Under the pieces are notes generated by a model. That model was given only the letters and a program-made list of their open reading frames with translations. It did no database searches and was not told the origin of the DNA. DNA of 64,000 nucleotides, from NCBI GenBank assembly GCA_964514285.1, contig CAZEQC010000006.1:1-64000 (forward strand). The letters run 5' to 3'. Positions 16,399 through 24,569 of this stretch are shown piece after piece. This DNA comes from SKLM01 sp964514285. Lineage in GTDB: Bacteria; Chloroflexota; Anaerolineae; B4-G1. The position numbers were made by a program, and so were the translations under genes. Numbering within the stretch: position 1 is the stretch's first letter; the number at the start of each line of letters is the position of its first letter.

Positions 16399-17319
16399 GT
16401 GCCCCAAGAGGGTGACGTTCGTCCCTACGTCGGTCTCGGCATCGGCGTTCTCACCGTCTCCAGCGCTGCCATTCTGATTCGATTGGCTCAGGCTGGGGCG
16501 CCCTCTCTGACGGTCGCCGCCTGGCGTCTGACGCTGGCGACGCTGCTTCTGACCCCGGCCGCTGTGGTTCGGTCGCGCCGTGAGTGGATGACGTTGACAG
16601 CCGGTGAGTGGCGGCGCGTTCTTCTCTCCGGTCTCTTGTTGGCCGTTCACTTCGTGACCTGGATCACGTCACTCTCGCTGACGTCGGTGGCAGCCTCGGT
16701 GGTGCTGATGACGACGCATCCCATCTTCGCCGCGCTGGGCTCATACTTGCTTCTGGATGAACCTCTGGAGCGGCGGATGGTCATAGCCCTCGTCATTGCC
16801 GTGCTCGGCAGCGGCATCATAGCGATCGGGGACGTGGGACGGGGCAGCCATCAGCTCTTGGGGGACTTCCTGGCGCTCCTGGGCGGCATCTCGGCTGCTG
16901 GGTATTTCGTGCTCGGGCGAGGGCTACGGAAGCGCCTGTCGCTCCTCGGATACGTCTATCCGGTGTATGGGACGGCGGCTATTGTGCTGCTGGGCACGCT
17001 GTTGATCTCTGGTCTCCCTCGGCTCCCTGAGCAGCCGCAGGCGTGGCTCTGGCTGGGGCTGATGGCTCTGGGCCCTCAGATTCTGGGCCACTCCTCGCTG
17101 AACTGGGCTCTGCGCTATCTCTCCGCTACCTTCGTCACCCTGTCCACGCTGGGCGAGCCTATCGGCTCCACGCTGCTGGCCTGGTGGCTCTTGGGAGAGC
17201 GGCCCACGGTTTGGGCCGTGGTGGGGGGTACCCTGATCCTGAGCGGTATCGTGGTGGCCTCCCGCGCTGAACGGCCGGGTGTCCCCCGCGATCACAGCAA
17301 GGGGGAGACCGGGGCATGA
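16399..17319 (+). CDS. EamA-family (DMT) transporter
   Basis: About 306 residues with ten predicted membrane segments in two EamA repeats. LGIGVLTVSSAAILIRLAQ begins the first, and LGDFLALLGGISAAGYFVLGRGLRKR the second. The family exports amino acids or other metabolites. GTG 16399 lacks an SD. The frame stays open back to 16321 with no standard start, and an SD-like AGGGGGAGAG sits just before an ATC at 16333, which would add 22 residues. The stop overlaps the L-serine dehydratase start by 4 bp (ATGA), suggesting a link to serine or a related amino acid. Confidence 0.88.
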   Translation: MPQEGDVRPYVGLGIGVLTVSSAAILIRLAQAGAPSLTVAAWRLTLATLLLTPAAVVRSRREWMTLTAGEWRRVLLSGLLLAVHFVTWITSLSLTSVAASVVLMTTHPIFAALGSYLLLDEPLERRMVIALVIAVLGSGIIAIGDVGRGSHQLLGDFLALLGGISAAGYFVLGRGLRKRLSLLGYVYPVYGTAAIVLLGTLLISGLPRLPEQPQAWLWLGLMALGPQILGHSSLNWALRYLSATFVTLSTLGEPIGSTLLAWWLLGERPTVWAVVGGTLILSGIVVASRAERPGVPRDHSKGETGA

Positions 17320-18887
17320 GAGCCGTCAGCGTCCTCAACGACGTGCTCGGCCCTGTGATGCGCGGGCCCTCCAGCTCCCATACCGCGGGCTCATTCCACA
17401 TTGGCCGCATGGCGCGGGATCTGCTGGGTGGCGAGCCCTCCTCGGCTACGTTCGTTTTCGACCCCGATAGCTCATTGGCCGAGGTGTACCGGCAGCAGGG
17501 CAGCGACCTGGCTTTCGTTGCCGGGCTCTTGGGTCTCTCCATCGTCGACGAGGCCTTCTTGCGGGCCCATGCCCTGGCCGCCGAGCGGGGCATCGGCGTG
17601 GCCTTCATCACGGAGCCTATGCCGGAGGCGAATCATCCCAACGCGGTCGAGATCCGTCTGCGGGCCCGCGATGGTCGACGGCTGAACGTCCTGGCGAAGT
17701 CCATCGGCGGCGGGGCCGTGGTCTTCACCCGGATCGGGCCGTGGTCAGTGCATCTCACCGGCGATGCTTATGAGGTCTTGGTCGTCACAGAGACGGGCAG
17801 CGAGAGGTTCGTACGTCAGCATCTCGTCGGTGGGGAGCACGTTATCGAGGGGCCGACGGTCGCGGCTCCTGCGGGGGGTGGTAAGAACGGACGGACGCTG
17901 CTCCACGTGCGCCGTGGAGCACCCCTGGAGGACGAGATCCGGTCGCAGCTGGCGGAACGCCCTGGCGTGCTCCACGTCTCCGAGGTCTCCCCCGTCTTCT
18001 GCGTGCGGAGGGGACAGCCCCTGTTTTCCAGCGCCGCGGAGATGGTCGCGCTGGCAGAGGAAGGCGACCTCTCGCTAGGGGAGGTCGCCTTGGCCTACGA
18101 GTCGGCGCTGCTCGGCCTCCCGGAGCGTGAGGTGCTCGCTCGCGTTCTGAGGCGCTTCGAGGTGATGCAGGCCAGCGTGCATCGCGGGCTGCAGGCCGGC
18201 CTCCCGTCTATGCAGCTCCTCCGTCCCAGCGCCCGCAAGATCTACCGCGCGGAGGCGGAGGGCCGGGTCGCCGCTGGGGGTATGCACACCCGTGCTGCCG
18301 CGCGAGCGATGGCCGTGATGCACGTCAACGGAGGGATGGGCGTTATCTGCGCTGCTCCGACGGCTGGGTCCGCAGGCGTGATTCCCGGCACGGTGGTGAC
18401 GATGGTGGAGGAGTGGGGGTTGGACCGGCGGGAGAGGGCGCTGGCCCTGCTGGCAGCCGCAGCCGTTGGCCTGGTGGTGGCGGCCCGAGCGACCTTCGCC
18501 GCCGAGGTGGCCGGATGTCAGGTGGAGATAGGGGCCGCCGGCGCTATGGCCGCCGCAGCCGTCGTCGAGGCCGCCAGCGGTTCCGCCCAGCTAGCGATCG
18601 ACGCCGGGGCGATCGCCCTGCAGAACACGATGGGCTCCATCTGCGATATGGTCCAAGGCATCGTGGAGATACCGTGTCACACTCGCAACGCCGCGGCTGC
18701 CTCCAGCGCCTTTCTTTGCGCGGACCTGGTGATGGGGGGCTACGACAACCCTATCCCCTTGGACGAGACCGTTGATGCCGTCTATGCCACCGGCCGCATG
18801 CTGCCCCGGGAGCTGAAATGCACCGCCCTCGGCGGCTTAGCAGTCACCCCCTCGGCCCAGTCCCTCTCCCCTCAGGGGAGAGGTTAG
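17316..18887 (+). CDS. sdaA: L-serine dehydratase (fused beta-alpha, Fe-S type)
   Basis: 523 residues. The N-terminal beta domain has GPSSSHTAGSFHIGRMA (about residues 10-26). An ACT-like middle follows. The alpha domain has CAAPTAGSAGVIPG and QNTMGSICDMVQGIVEIPCHTRN, holding Cys residues expected to bind the oxygen-sensitive [4Fe-4S] cluster. It deaminates L-serine to pyruvate and ammonia in the cytoplasm. It is coupled to the EamA transporter by an ATGA overlap. Its last 15 or so residues (SAQSLSPQGRG) are encoded by a REP-like inverted repeat, suggesting the original stop was lost or moved. Confidence 0.93.
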   Translation: MRAVSVLNDVLGPVMRGPSSSHTAGSFHIGRMARDLLGGEPSSATFVFDPDSSLAEVYRQQGSDLAFVAGLLGLSIVDEAFLRAHALAAERGIGVAFITEPMPEANHPNAVEIRLRARDGRRLNVLAKSIGGGAVVFTRIGPWSVHLTGDAYEVLVVTETGSERFVRQHLVGGEHVIEGPTVAAPAGGGKNGRTLLHVRRGAPLEDEIRSQLAERPGVLHVSEVSPVFCVRRGQPLFSSAAEMVALAEEGDLSLGEVALAYESALLGLPEREVLARVLRRFEVMQASVHRGLQAGLPSMQLLRPSARKIYRAEAEGRVAAGGMHTRAAARAMAVMHVNGGMGVICAAPTAGSAGVIPGTVVTMVEEWGLDRRERALALLAAAAVGLVVAARATFAAEVAGCQVEIGAAGAMAAAAVVEAASGSAQLAIDAGAIALQNTMGSICDMVQGIVEIPCHTRNAAAASSAFLCADLVMGGYDNPIPLDETVDAVYATGRMLPRELKCTALGGLAVTPSAQSLSPQGRG

Positions 18888-18897
18888 GTGAGGGGGA
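18844..18897. repeat. REP-like GC-rich inverted repeat
   Basis: Inner stem CCTCTCCCCT (18863-18872) / AGGGGAGAGG (18874-18883) with flanking CACCCCCTC and GGTGAGGGGG. This CCCTCTCCC...GGGAGAGG pattern is common to dispersed bacterial palindromes. It lies between convergent sdaA and rsgA and could also terminate transcription. Confidence 0.7.
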
Positions 18898-18918
18898 GAA
18901 CAGATGAGCAGCCCAAAC

Positions 18919-19911
18919 TCACTCCTCGTCGATCCCCCACCAGTACATATCCGCCAGCTTCTGATGCTCCTCCCGCAGCCGCACGAAGCTCTCGTACCGG
19001 TGCTCGCTGACCTCACCGGCCTCGACCGCCTCCTTCACCGCACATCTGGGTTCCACTGTATGCGTGCAGTCGGAGAAGCGACAGTCGGCTACCAGGGGCG
19101 CGATGTCCGGAAAATAGGCGTCGACCTCCTCTGGATCCATATCGAAGAGGGCCAGCGCACGCAGACCGGGGGTGTCGGCCACCCATCCGTCATCCTCCAT
19201 GGGCACCAGCTGGGGCACGACGGTCGTATGACGCCCTTTCCGCGGCCCGCCGCGGCTCACCTCGCGCACGCGCAGGCCCAGCCCAGGCTGCATGGTGTTG
19301 AGGAGACTCGTCTTCCCGACGCCTGAGGGCCCGACCAGGGCCGATATACTGTCCGCCAATACATCGTGCAGTTCCTCCACGCCCTTAGCGGTCTCCGCAC
19401 TGGTGTAGAGCACGCGGTAGCCGATCTCCTCGTAGATCTCGAAGAGCGAGTGAGCCTTCTCTTCCTCGACCAGATCGAGTTTGTTGGCGCAGATCACGGC
19501 GGGAATCTCCTGGAATTCGGCGCCAACCAGCAGTCGGTCGAGCATGCGCAGGTTCGGCTCGGGATTGGCCAGCGAGAAGACGAAAACGACGTGATCAGGG
19601 TTGGCGATGATGACGTGCTCTCGTTCGGAGAGGTACCCACGTCGGGTCCACTGCCGAGAATCGCGCCCCCCTGGCGCTAGGCGCGCCAGCGCTCGCTCCC
19701 GTTCCTTGACCTCCTCGATCATCCCTTCGATCATGCCGCCTCCCTCGACGCGGCTGATACGCACCCGATCGCCGACGGCCACCAGATCCGTGTTGCGCCA
19801 CTCCTCCTTCAAGCGGCCTCGCACGCGACAGGTGACATCCCCTTCCTTGGTGTGTACCGCAAAGAAGCCGCTCTGCGCCTTGATGACCAGTCCATCAATA
19901 AGTTCAGACAT
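18919..19911 (-). CDS. rsgA: Ribosome small-subunit-dependent GTPase A
   Basis: 330 residues. An N-terminal OB-fold (VKAQSGFFAVHT) is followed by the circularly permuted GTPase order: G4 CANKLDLV, then G1 GPSGVGKTSLLN, then G3 DTPGLRAL. A C-terminal zinc knuckle has C-x4-C-x-H-x5-C spacing (DCRFSDCTHTVEPRCAV). It acts in 30S subunit maturation in the cytoplasm. The length is normal. A consensus-like minus-strand promoter lies at 20054-20081, leaving a leader of about 135 nt. It converges with sdaA. Confidence 0.95.
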   Translation of the reverse strand: MSELIDGLVIKAQSGFFAVHTKEGDVTCRVRGRLKEEWRNTDLVAVGDRVRISRVEGGGMIEGMIEEVKERERALARLAPGGRDSRQWTRRGYLSEREHVIIANPDHVVFVFSLANPEPNLRMLDRLLVGAEFQEIPAVICANKLDLVEEEKAHSLFEIYEEIGYRVLYTSAETAKGVEELHDVLADSISALVGPSGVGKTSLLNTMQPGLGLRVREVSRGGPRKGRHTTVVPQLVPMEDDGWVADTPGLRALALFDMDPEEVDAYFPDIAPLVADCRFSDCTHTVEPRCAVKEAVEAGEVSEHRYESFVRLREEHQKLADMYWWGIDEE

Positions 19912-20053
19912 ACTGAAGCCTTTCGACGATCTACTTGCCCCGCCCCGGGGCTCGGTTTAGGGTATGATGCTCTCTTGTCTTGCTATCGGGTGCCTATCGT
20001 GGGTCTATGCCTCGAGGCACGGTGAATGATCCAGATGCGCATCGGCGTCGCTC

Positions 20054-20081
20054 ATTGTAGCGTATAGCCCGTCATTGTCAA
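20054..20081 (-). promoter_or_regulatory. Promoter for rsgA
   Basis: On the minus strand TTGACA (20081-20076), 16-bp spacer, TACAAT (20059-20054). Confidence 0.6.
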
Positions 20082-20200
20082 CAGTGACCGTGGCACGCCT
20101 TCGAGTCAGCGAGGGATGCGTCGGCGACCTGGACATTCAGCATTCGGCCCCCTCAGAGATGCAGCACACCGCGGGAGGCTGGAGCTGGAGCTCTGGGCGG

Positions 20201-20228
20201 TTGACTGCTTGAGCTTCCCGGTTACAAT
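20201..20228 (+). promoter_or_regulatory. Promoter for glycoside hydrolase, near-leaderless
   Basis: TTGACT (20201-20206), 16-bp spacer, TACAAT (20223-20228). The expected transcript start near 20235 is about 3 nt from ATG 20238, and no SD is present. Confidence 0.65.
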
Positions 20229-20237
20229 CTCCAGGCT

Positions 20238-21503
20238 ATGTGTTATTCAAAGAGATCTAGAACGTTGTTCGTCTTGTTCCTGCTTGTTCTCGCAACCCTT
20301 TCTGCCTGCCGAGGTGGGCCGGCGTCTGGGCCATCGACCAGGACCACGTCGACACCCCATACGCTCTATCTACCTGGCGTCGGCGATAGTCAATCGACCA
20401 GAGCGCCGACGCCCTCTTCAGAATCGGCATCTCAACCCCATGACTCGGAGGCTGGAACGCCCCTGCCACCTCCGGTGCCCAAGCCAGGCTATGGCGTTCA
20501 GCTCCATATCCCTCCGGGTCGAGACGTGGAGCAGACGCTCCGCTGGGCGCGGGGCCTGGGCGTCGGGTGGATCAAGCAGCAGGTGGAGTGGCACACCGTC
20601 GAGCACGGTCCCGAGACCTTTGATTGGGAGACCCTCGACCGTATCGTGGAGGGTGCCCAGGAGGAAGGGTTCAAGATGCTGCTCAGCGTCACTCACGCCC
20701 CGGACTGGACCCGGACGGCAGAGCTGGAGAGCGGCCCGCCCTCAGATTACGGTGAGTTCCGGCGCTTCATGGAACAGCTGTCGCGGCGCTATCGCGGACG
20801 CGTCGAGGCTTATGAGCTCTGGAACGAGCCTAACCTGGCCCGGGAGTGGCGCGGCGATACGCTGGATCCGTCCCGCTTCGTCGCGCTGGTCGCTGAGGGC
20901 GCAGCGGGGGTGCGCTCCGGCGATCCCGATGCTCTGTTGGTCAGCGGCGCCCCCGCTGTCACCGGCATCGACGATGGTGAGACGGCTATCAACGACCGCA
21001 GATTCTTCCGTGGGATGGTTGAGGCGGGGGTGACGGAGCACGTGGACGCCCTTGGCGCCCACCCCTATGGCTACGGCAATCCTCCTCAGGAGAGCGTGGC
21101 GGACGATGACCACGCCGCCTCCACGCATAACGACCATCCAACCTTCTTCTTCCGCGACACGTTGGAGGATTATCATCAGATCATGGTAGAGAACGCCGAT
21201 GGGTGCCCAATCTGGGTGACGGAGTTCGGCTGGCCCTCGCCGGAGGGTATTGGCGAGATGGACCTGACGGGGTGGGAGTACGGTCGCGAGGTGAGTGAGG
21301 CCGATCAGGCGGACTACGTCGTGGAGGCGTTTCACATGGGCGATCGTCGGCCCTGGGTGGGGCCGATGTTCCTCTGGAATCTGAATTTGGCTGTGATTTG
21401 GGGTGAGGACAACGCCTTCTCGGCCTACAGCTTGCTGCGCCCGGATGGCTCCTATCGCCCCGCCTACGTGGCCCTCCGCCTGGCGAAGCCACAGCGACCG
21501 TAG
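20238..21503 (+). CDS. Clan GH-A glycoside hydrolase lipoprotein (GH39/GH5-like)
   Basis: 421 residues. Lipoprotein signal FVLFLLVLATLSAC (Cys about residue 24), then a Ser/Thr/Pro-rich linker to about 85, then a TIM-barrel domain. ELWNEPNLAREW carries the presumed acid/base Glu (about 197). WVTEFGWPSPEG carries the presumed nucleophile Glu (about 329). These two motifs define clan GH-A; the exact family and sugar are not clear. It should be anchored outside the cytoplasmic membrane and act on polysaccharide. ATG 20238 lies just after a strong promoter with no SD. It is not in an operon. Confidence 0.82.
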   Translation: MCYSKRSRTLFVLFLLVLATLSACRGGPASGPSTRTTSTPHTLYLPGVGDSQSTRAPTPSSESASQPHDSEAGTPLPPPVPKPGYGVQLHIPPGRDVEQTLRWARGLGVGWIKQQVEWHTVEHGPETFDWETLDRIVEGAQEEGFKMLLSVTHAPDWTRTAELESGPPSDYGEFRRFMEQLSRRYRGRVEAYELWNEPNLAREWRGDTLDPSRFVALVAEGAAGVRSGDPDALLVSGAPAVTGIDDGETAINDRRFFRGMVEAGVTEHVDALGAHPYGYGNPPQESVADDDHAASTHNDHPTFFFRDTLEDYHQIMVENADGCPIWVTEFGWPSPEGIGEMDLTGWEYGREVSEADQADYVVEAFHMGDRRPWVGPMFLWNLNLAVIWGEDNAFSAYSLLRPDGSYRPAYVALRLAKPQRP

Positions 21504-21545
21504 TTGGAGGGAGACGGCACGTCGCCTAGGCCGTCTCGTGAGTTG

Positions 21546-23762
21546 CTAAGACTCAGGCGTGGGCGTCGGCGTGGAAGGTTCGTAGCCTTCTTCCGCCTCA
21601 GGTGGCAGATCGGTGAGCGGGAGCCCGTAGTAGGCCTCAACGACCTGTCGCGCCAGGGGCGCGGCCACCGTGGAGCCCTCGCCGGCGTTCTCTGCCAGCA
21701 CCACCAGGGCAATCTCGGGATCGTCGGCCGGCGCATAGGCGGCGAACCACGAGTGCGGCTCCGCATTGACGCCACCGGCTTCCGCTGTGCCGGTCTTGCC
21801 AGCAACGGGGATCGTCAAGCCGGCAAAGCGGTGGCTTGCGGTGCCGATCGACTTCGTCGTCACCCCTAGAAGTCCCTCCTGCAGGGCCGCCATATGCTCC
21901 GGGCTGAGGGGCACGGTGCCCGAGACCTCGGGCTTCGTGATCTCCTCTGGCTGCTCTCGACCGGCCTCAATGCGGTCGACGACGAAGGGGCGGTAGAGCG
22001 TGCCGCCGTTCGCCACAGCTGCCATCATGCGCGCTACCTGCAGCGGTGTCACCCGCAGGTAGCCTTGCCCGATGGCCAGGTTGACCGTGTCGCCGGGATA
22101 CCACATCTCTCCGAGCGCCTCCTCCTTCCACGCTGGGCCGGGCATCAGCCCGCCCTCCTCGAGCAGGCTCTCCAGGCCCGTCGACTCGCCCAGGCCGAAA
22201 TGATGGCCGAACTGCGACAGGATGCCGGGATCGATCTCGTGAAGCGCCTTGCCGACGTTGTAAAACACGACGTTGCAGGAGGCTGAGAGACCATCCTGGA
22301 GCACGATCTGGCCGTGGCCGTCCGTCTTCCAGCATTGTTTCCGCGCGCCACGGCCCAGGCCGTCCCAGTAGCCGGGGCAGTTGAACGAGGTCTGGGTCGG
22401 TTCCATGTCGGCCTCTTCCATCCCCGCCGACATCGTCACGATCTTGAAGACCGACCCCGTGGGGTAGGTGCCCTGGAGGGCCCGGTTGACGAGAGGATGG
22501 CGTGGATCGGCCAGAACCTGAGATCGCTCCACGTCGCTGGTGGGACCGACGAAGATATTGGGGTCGAAGCCAGGCCCGCTGACCATGGCGCGCACGGCGC
22601 CAGTCCGGGCGTCGAGCACAACGATAGCTCCCTTCCGCCCCCCGAGGATCTGCTGAGCTTTCTCCTGGAGATCGCGGTCCAGCGTGGTGTAGATGGAGCG
22701 TCCGGGCACAGGGTCACGCTGGCGCAATTGTGTTACTTCCTCCCCTGTGGCCGTGATGATGGAGAGGGCCCCGCCGTGCTGCCCGGCCAGTATCTCCTCG
22801 CCCCAAGCTTCCAGCCCAGAGACGCCCACCATCTCGTCACCTCGATACCCTCGCGAGCGGTACACCTCCAGCCTTTCGGCTGGTACCGGGGCCACCCAAC
22901 CGACGACGTGAGGGGCAGCCTCTCCGTGGGGATAGGTGCGCCCTGTCTTCTCCTCGCGGTACAATCCAGCCAGGGAGGCGAGCACATCGTTCTCCTCCAC
23001 ACTCACCTCAGCAGGTATGTCGGCGATCGGCACCTTCCATTCCGGGTTGGTCGATTCATACTGCTCGCGGATCGCCTCAGGCGAGAGACCGGTGATAGAG
23101 CTTAGAGCCTGTAGCACCTCTTCCTCGTCCTCGAACTGGGCTGGAATGACGCCTACGGTGACGATGGTCCCTTGGGTGGCCAGCCCGAGGCCGTTGGTGT
23201 CGTAGATGTTGGCCCGCACGGGGATGCTGTACCGGGTGCGGAAGTACTTGGAAGACTCCGTTGGACCCTCTTCTGCCAGTTGTGGCCAGATCAGGCCGGC
23301 GCCCCAGTCGATTCCCCACACCTCACTGGTCAGGGTCAGGGACATCGTGGCGTTGGCATCCAGCGTGCCGAAGAGCGCGGTCTCCAGCGAGAGGTGAAAG
23401 GCCGCTGCTGCCTGGTCCCCTTCGCGCAGCACAGATTGGAGGCCGGTGGTGACGGTGAGGACAGAGGCAGCGGTCAGGGCATTGCTATATCGCTGCCTAA
23501 ACGACTCGATTTCGAAGGCCCTCTGACTCTGTGGAGAGAGAAGGGCGTGCATCGTCTCATAATCGTCCTGCTCCCAGGCTCGCAGGAATGCATTGGCCGT
23601 CGTTTCCGGTGTGGGGGGCAACGGCGTGGCGGTGGGCTCGTTCGTCGGCGCGATAACCGGCTGAGTCGGCGATGGCTCGGTGGGGGACGCCCTGCAGCCC
23701 GCCAGCAAGACCATCAAGACGCTGGCGATACGGAAGAGCCACTGCGTCCTATATCTCTCCAT
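21546..23762 (-). CDS. Lipoprotein penicillin-binding protein (class B-type transpeptidase)
   Basis: 738 residues. Lipobox SVLMVLLAGC at the N-terminus, a Thr/Pro linker, and an NTF2-like MecA_N-type domain (TANAFLRAWEQDDYETMHALLS). A dimerisation region follows, then the transpeptidase: YPTGSVFKIV with the nucleophile Ser (about 435), SASCNVVF as the S-x-N motif, and GKTGTAEAG as KTG (about 656). It cross-links peptidoglycan at the outer face of the membrane. Lipid anchoring instead of a transmembrane helix, plus the MecA_N domain, sets it apart from ordinary PBP2. ATG 23762 is 8 bp after maf, so the two are likely co-transcribed. A longer frame upstream overlaps maf and is rejected. Confidence 0.9.
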   Translation of the reverse strand: MERYRTQWLFRIASVLMVLLAGCRASPTEPSPTQPVIAPTNEPTATPLPPTPETTANAFLRAWEQDDYETMHALLSPQSQRAFEIESFRQRYSNALTAASVLTVTTGLQSVLREGDQAAAAFHLSLETALFGTLDANATMSLTLTSEVWGIDWGAGLIWPQLAEEGPTESSKYFRTRYSIPVRANIYDTNGLGLATQGTIVTVGVIPAQFEDEEEVLQALSSITGLSPEAIREQYESTNPEWKVPIADIPAEVSVEENDVLASLAGLYREEKTGRTYPHGEAAPHVVGWVAPVPAERLEVYRSRGYRGDEMVGVSGLEAWGEEILAGQHGGALSIITATGEEVTQLRQRDPVPGRSIYTTLDRDLQEKAQQILGGRKGAIVVLDARTGAVRAMVSGPGFDPNIFVGPTSDVERSQVLADPRHPLVNRALQGTYPTGSVFKIVTMSAGMEEADMEPTQTSFNCPGYWDGLGRGARKQCWKTDGHGQIVLQDGLSASCNVVFYNVGKALHEIDPGILSQFGHHFGLGESTGLESLLEEGGLMPGPAWKEEALGEMWYPGDTVNLAIGQGYLRVTPLQVARMMAAVANGGTLYRPFVVDRIEAGREQPEEITKPEVSGTVPLSPEHMAALQEGLLGVTTKSIGTASHRFAGLTIPVAGKTGTAEAGGVNAEPHSWFAAYAPADDPEIALVVLAENAGEGSTVAAPLARQVVEAYYGLPLTDLPPEAEEGYEPSTPTPTPES

Positions 23763-23770
23763 GGGATGGC

Positions 23771-24481
23771 TCAAGAGCCGATGATCTCCTGGTAGACGTT
23801 GCAGCGGCGGTCGGTGTGCGCCTGGCAGGCAGCGGGGACGTCCACGGCGGGAGGGCGCCCCCAATGGCACAGGCAGCGCGTGAGATGGCACAGCGGCAGC
23901 CCCATCACGCTGGCGTAACAGCCCTCAATCGTCGCCACGGGATGGAAGCCTTCGTGTTGGATCGCGTAGGCACCGGCTTTGTCCAGCGGGTCTCCGCTGG
24001 CGACGTAAGTCGAGATCTCACGCTCGGTGTAGGTTCGCATCGTCAGCCGCGTCTTGGCCAGCTGGGTTACTGTCTGACGAGCTTGATTCAGGACTGTGAT
24101 GGCGCTATAGACGACGTGAGAGCGTCCGGACGTGGAGCGTCCGGACGTGGAGCGTCCGCGCAGAAGGCGCAGCATCGCCCTCGCTTCCTGCGAGTCACGA
24201 GGCTTGCCCAGAATCTGGGTGCCCTCTGGCCTTCCTTCCAGTGCTACGATGGTATCGCAGGCGATCACCAAGGCGCTGCAGCGCTCACTGAGGCCCTCTT
24301 GGGCCGTTGCGACCTCGGCCTTGGCACGGCTGAGGCGTGTGACCATCTCAACGGGCGTCTCCCCCGCCTCGCGCTCTTCAGTCACATCGGCCACCGTGAC
24401 CTCAAAGGGCAACCCCAACAAGTGGAGTAGCTCACGACGGCGAGGAGATTGGGAGGCCAATATCAAGCGTGGCTCACTCAT
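23771..24481 (-). CDS. maf: Maf-family nucleotide pyrophosphatase
   Basis: 236 residues. LILASQSPRRRELL at the N-terminus, ACDTIV near residue 75, ILGKPRDSQEA, and SGDPLDKAGAYAIQ define Maf, which hydrolyses dTTP/UTP and modified nucleotides. A low-complexity insert GRSTSGRSTSGRS, encoded by a 15-bp tandem repeat, sits between conserved blocks. The C-terminal tail is Cys-rich (LCHLTRCLCHWG, CQAHTDRRCN), beyond a minimal Maf. ATG 24481 is only about 10 bp after a strong -10 box with no SD. Upstream of the lipoprotein PBP. Confidence 0.9.
   Translation of the reverse strand: MSEPRLILASQSPRRRELLHLLGLPFEVTVADVTEEREAGETPVEMVTRLSRAKAEVATAQEGLSERCSALVIACDTIVALEGRPEGTQILGKPRDSQEARAMLRLLRGRSTSGRSTSGRSHVVYSAITVLNQARQTVTQLAKTRLTMRTYTEREISTYVASGDPLDKAGAYAIQHEGFHPVATIEGCYASVMGLPLCHLTRCLCHWGRPPAVDVPAACQAHTDRRCNVYQEIIGS
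24120..24158. repeat. 15-bp tandem repeat inside maf
   Basis: GAGCGTCCGGACGTG is present twice plus a partial copy. It encodes repeated Ser-Thr-Ser-Gly-Arg units and keeps the frame. Confidence 0.9.
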
Positions 24482-24490
24482 CGCGCCCGT

Positions 24491-24539
24491 ATTGTAGCAC
24501 ATCTGCCCCGGTTGTAAAAACGTGGGAGCGTGCTATGAT
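24491..24539. promoter_or_regulatory. Overlapping divergent promoters (maf / CDF transporter)
   Basis: Minus strand: TTTACA (24519-24514), 17-bp spacer, TACAAT (24496-24491), giving a near-leaderless maf transcript. Plus strand: TTGTAA (24512-24517), 16-bp spacer, TATGAT (24534-24539). The two -35 boxes overlap, so the promoters should compete. Confidence 0.65.
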
Positions 24540-24569
24540 CGGAATTGGGCGCCCCCGGCGAGGTAGCAG

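Larger units (their letters stand above)
19912..20237. other. Divergent intergenic region rsgA / glycoside hydrolase
   Basis: About 325 bp with a promoter at each side (minus-strand 20054-20081, plus-strand 20201-20228). No RNA gene or convincing ORF seen. The long open frame starting at 20116 is an out-of-frame shadow of the hydrolase gene. Confidence 0.7.

Noticed and set aside
20116..21033. 305-codon ORF overlapping the glycoside hydrolase
   Set aside because: Out-of-frame shadow rich in Arg/Ser; the true frame has a lipobox and both catalytic Glu motifs.
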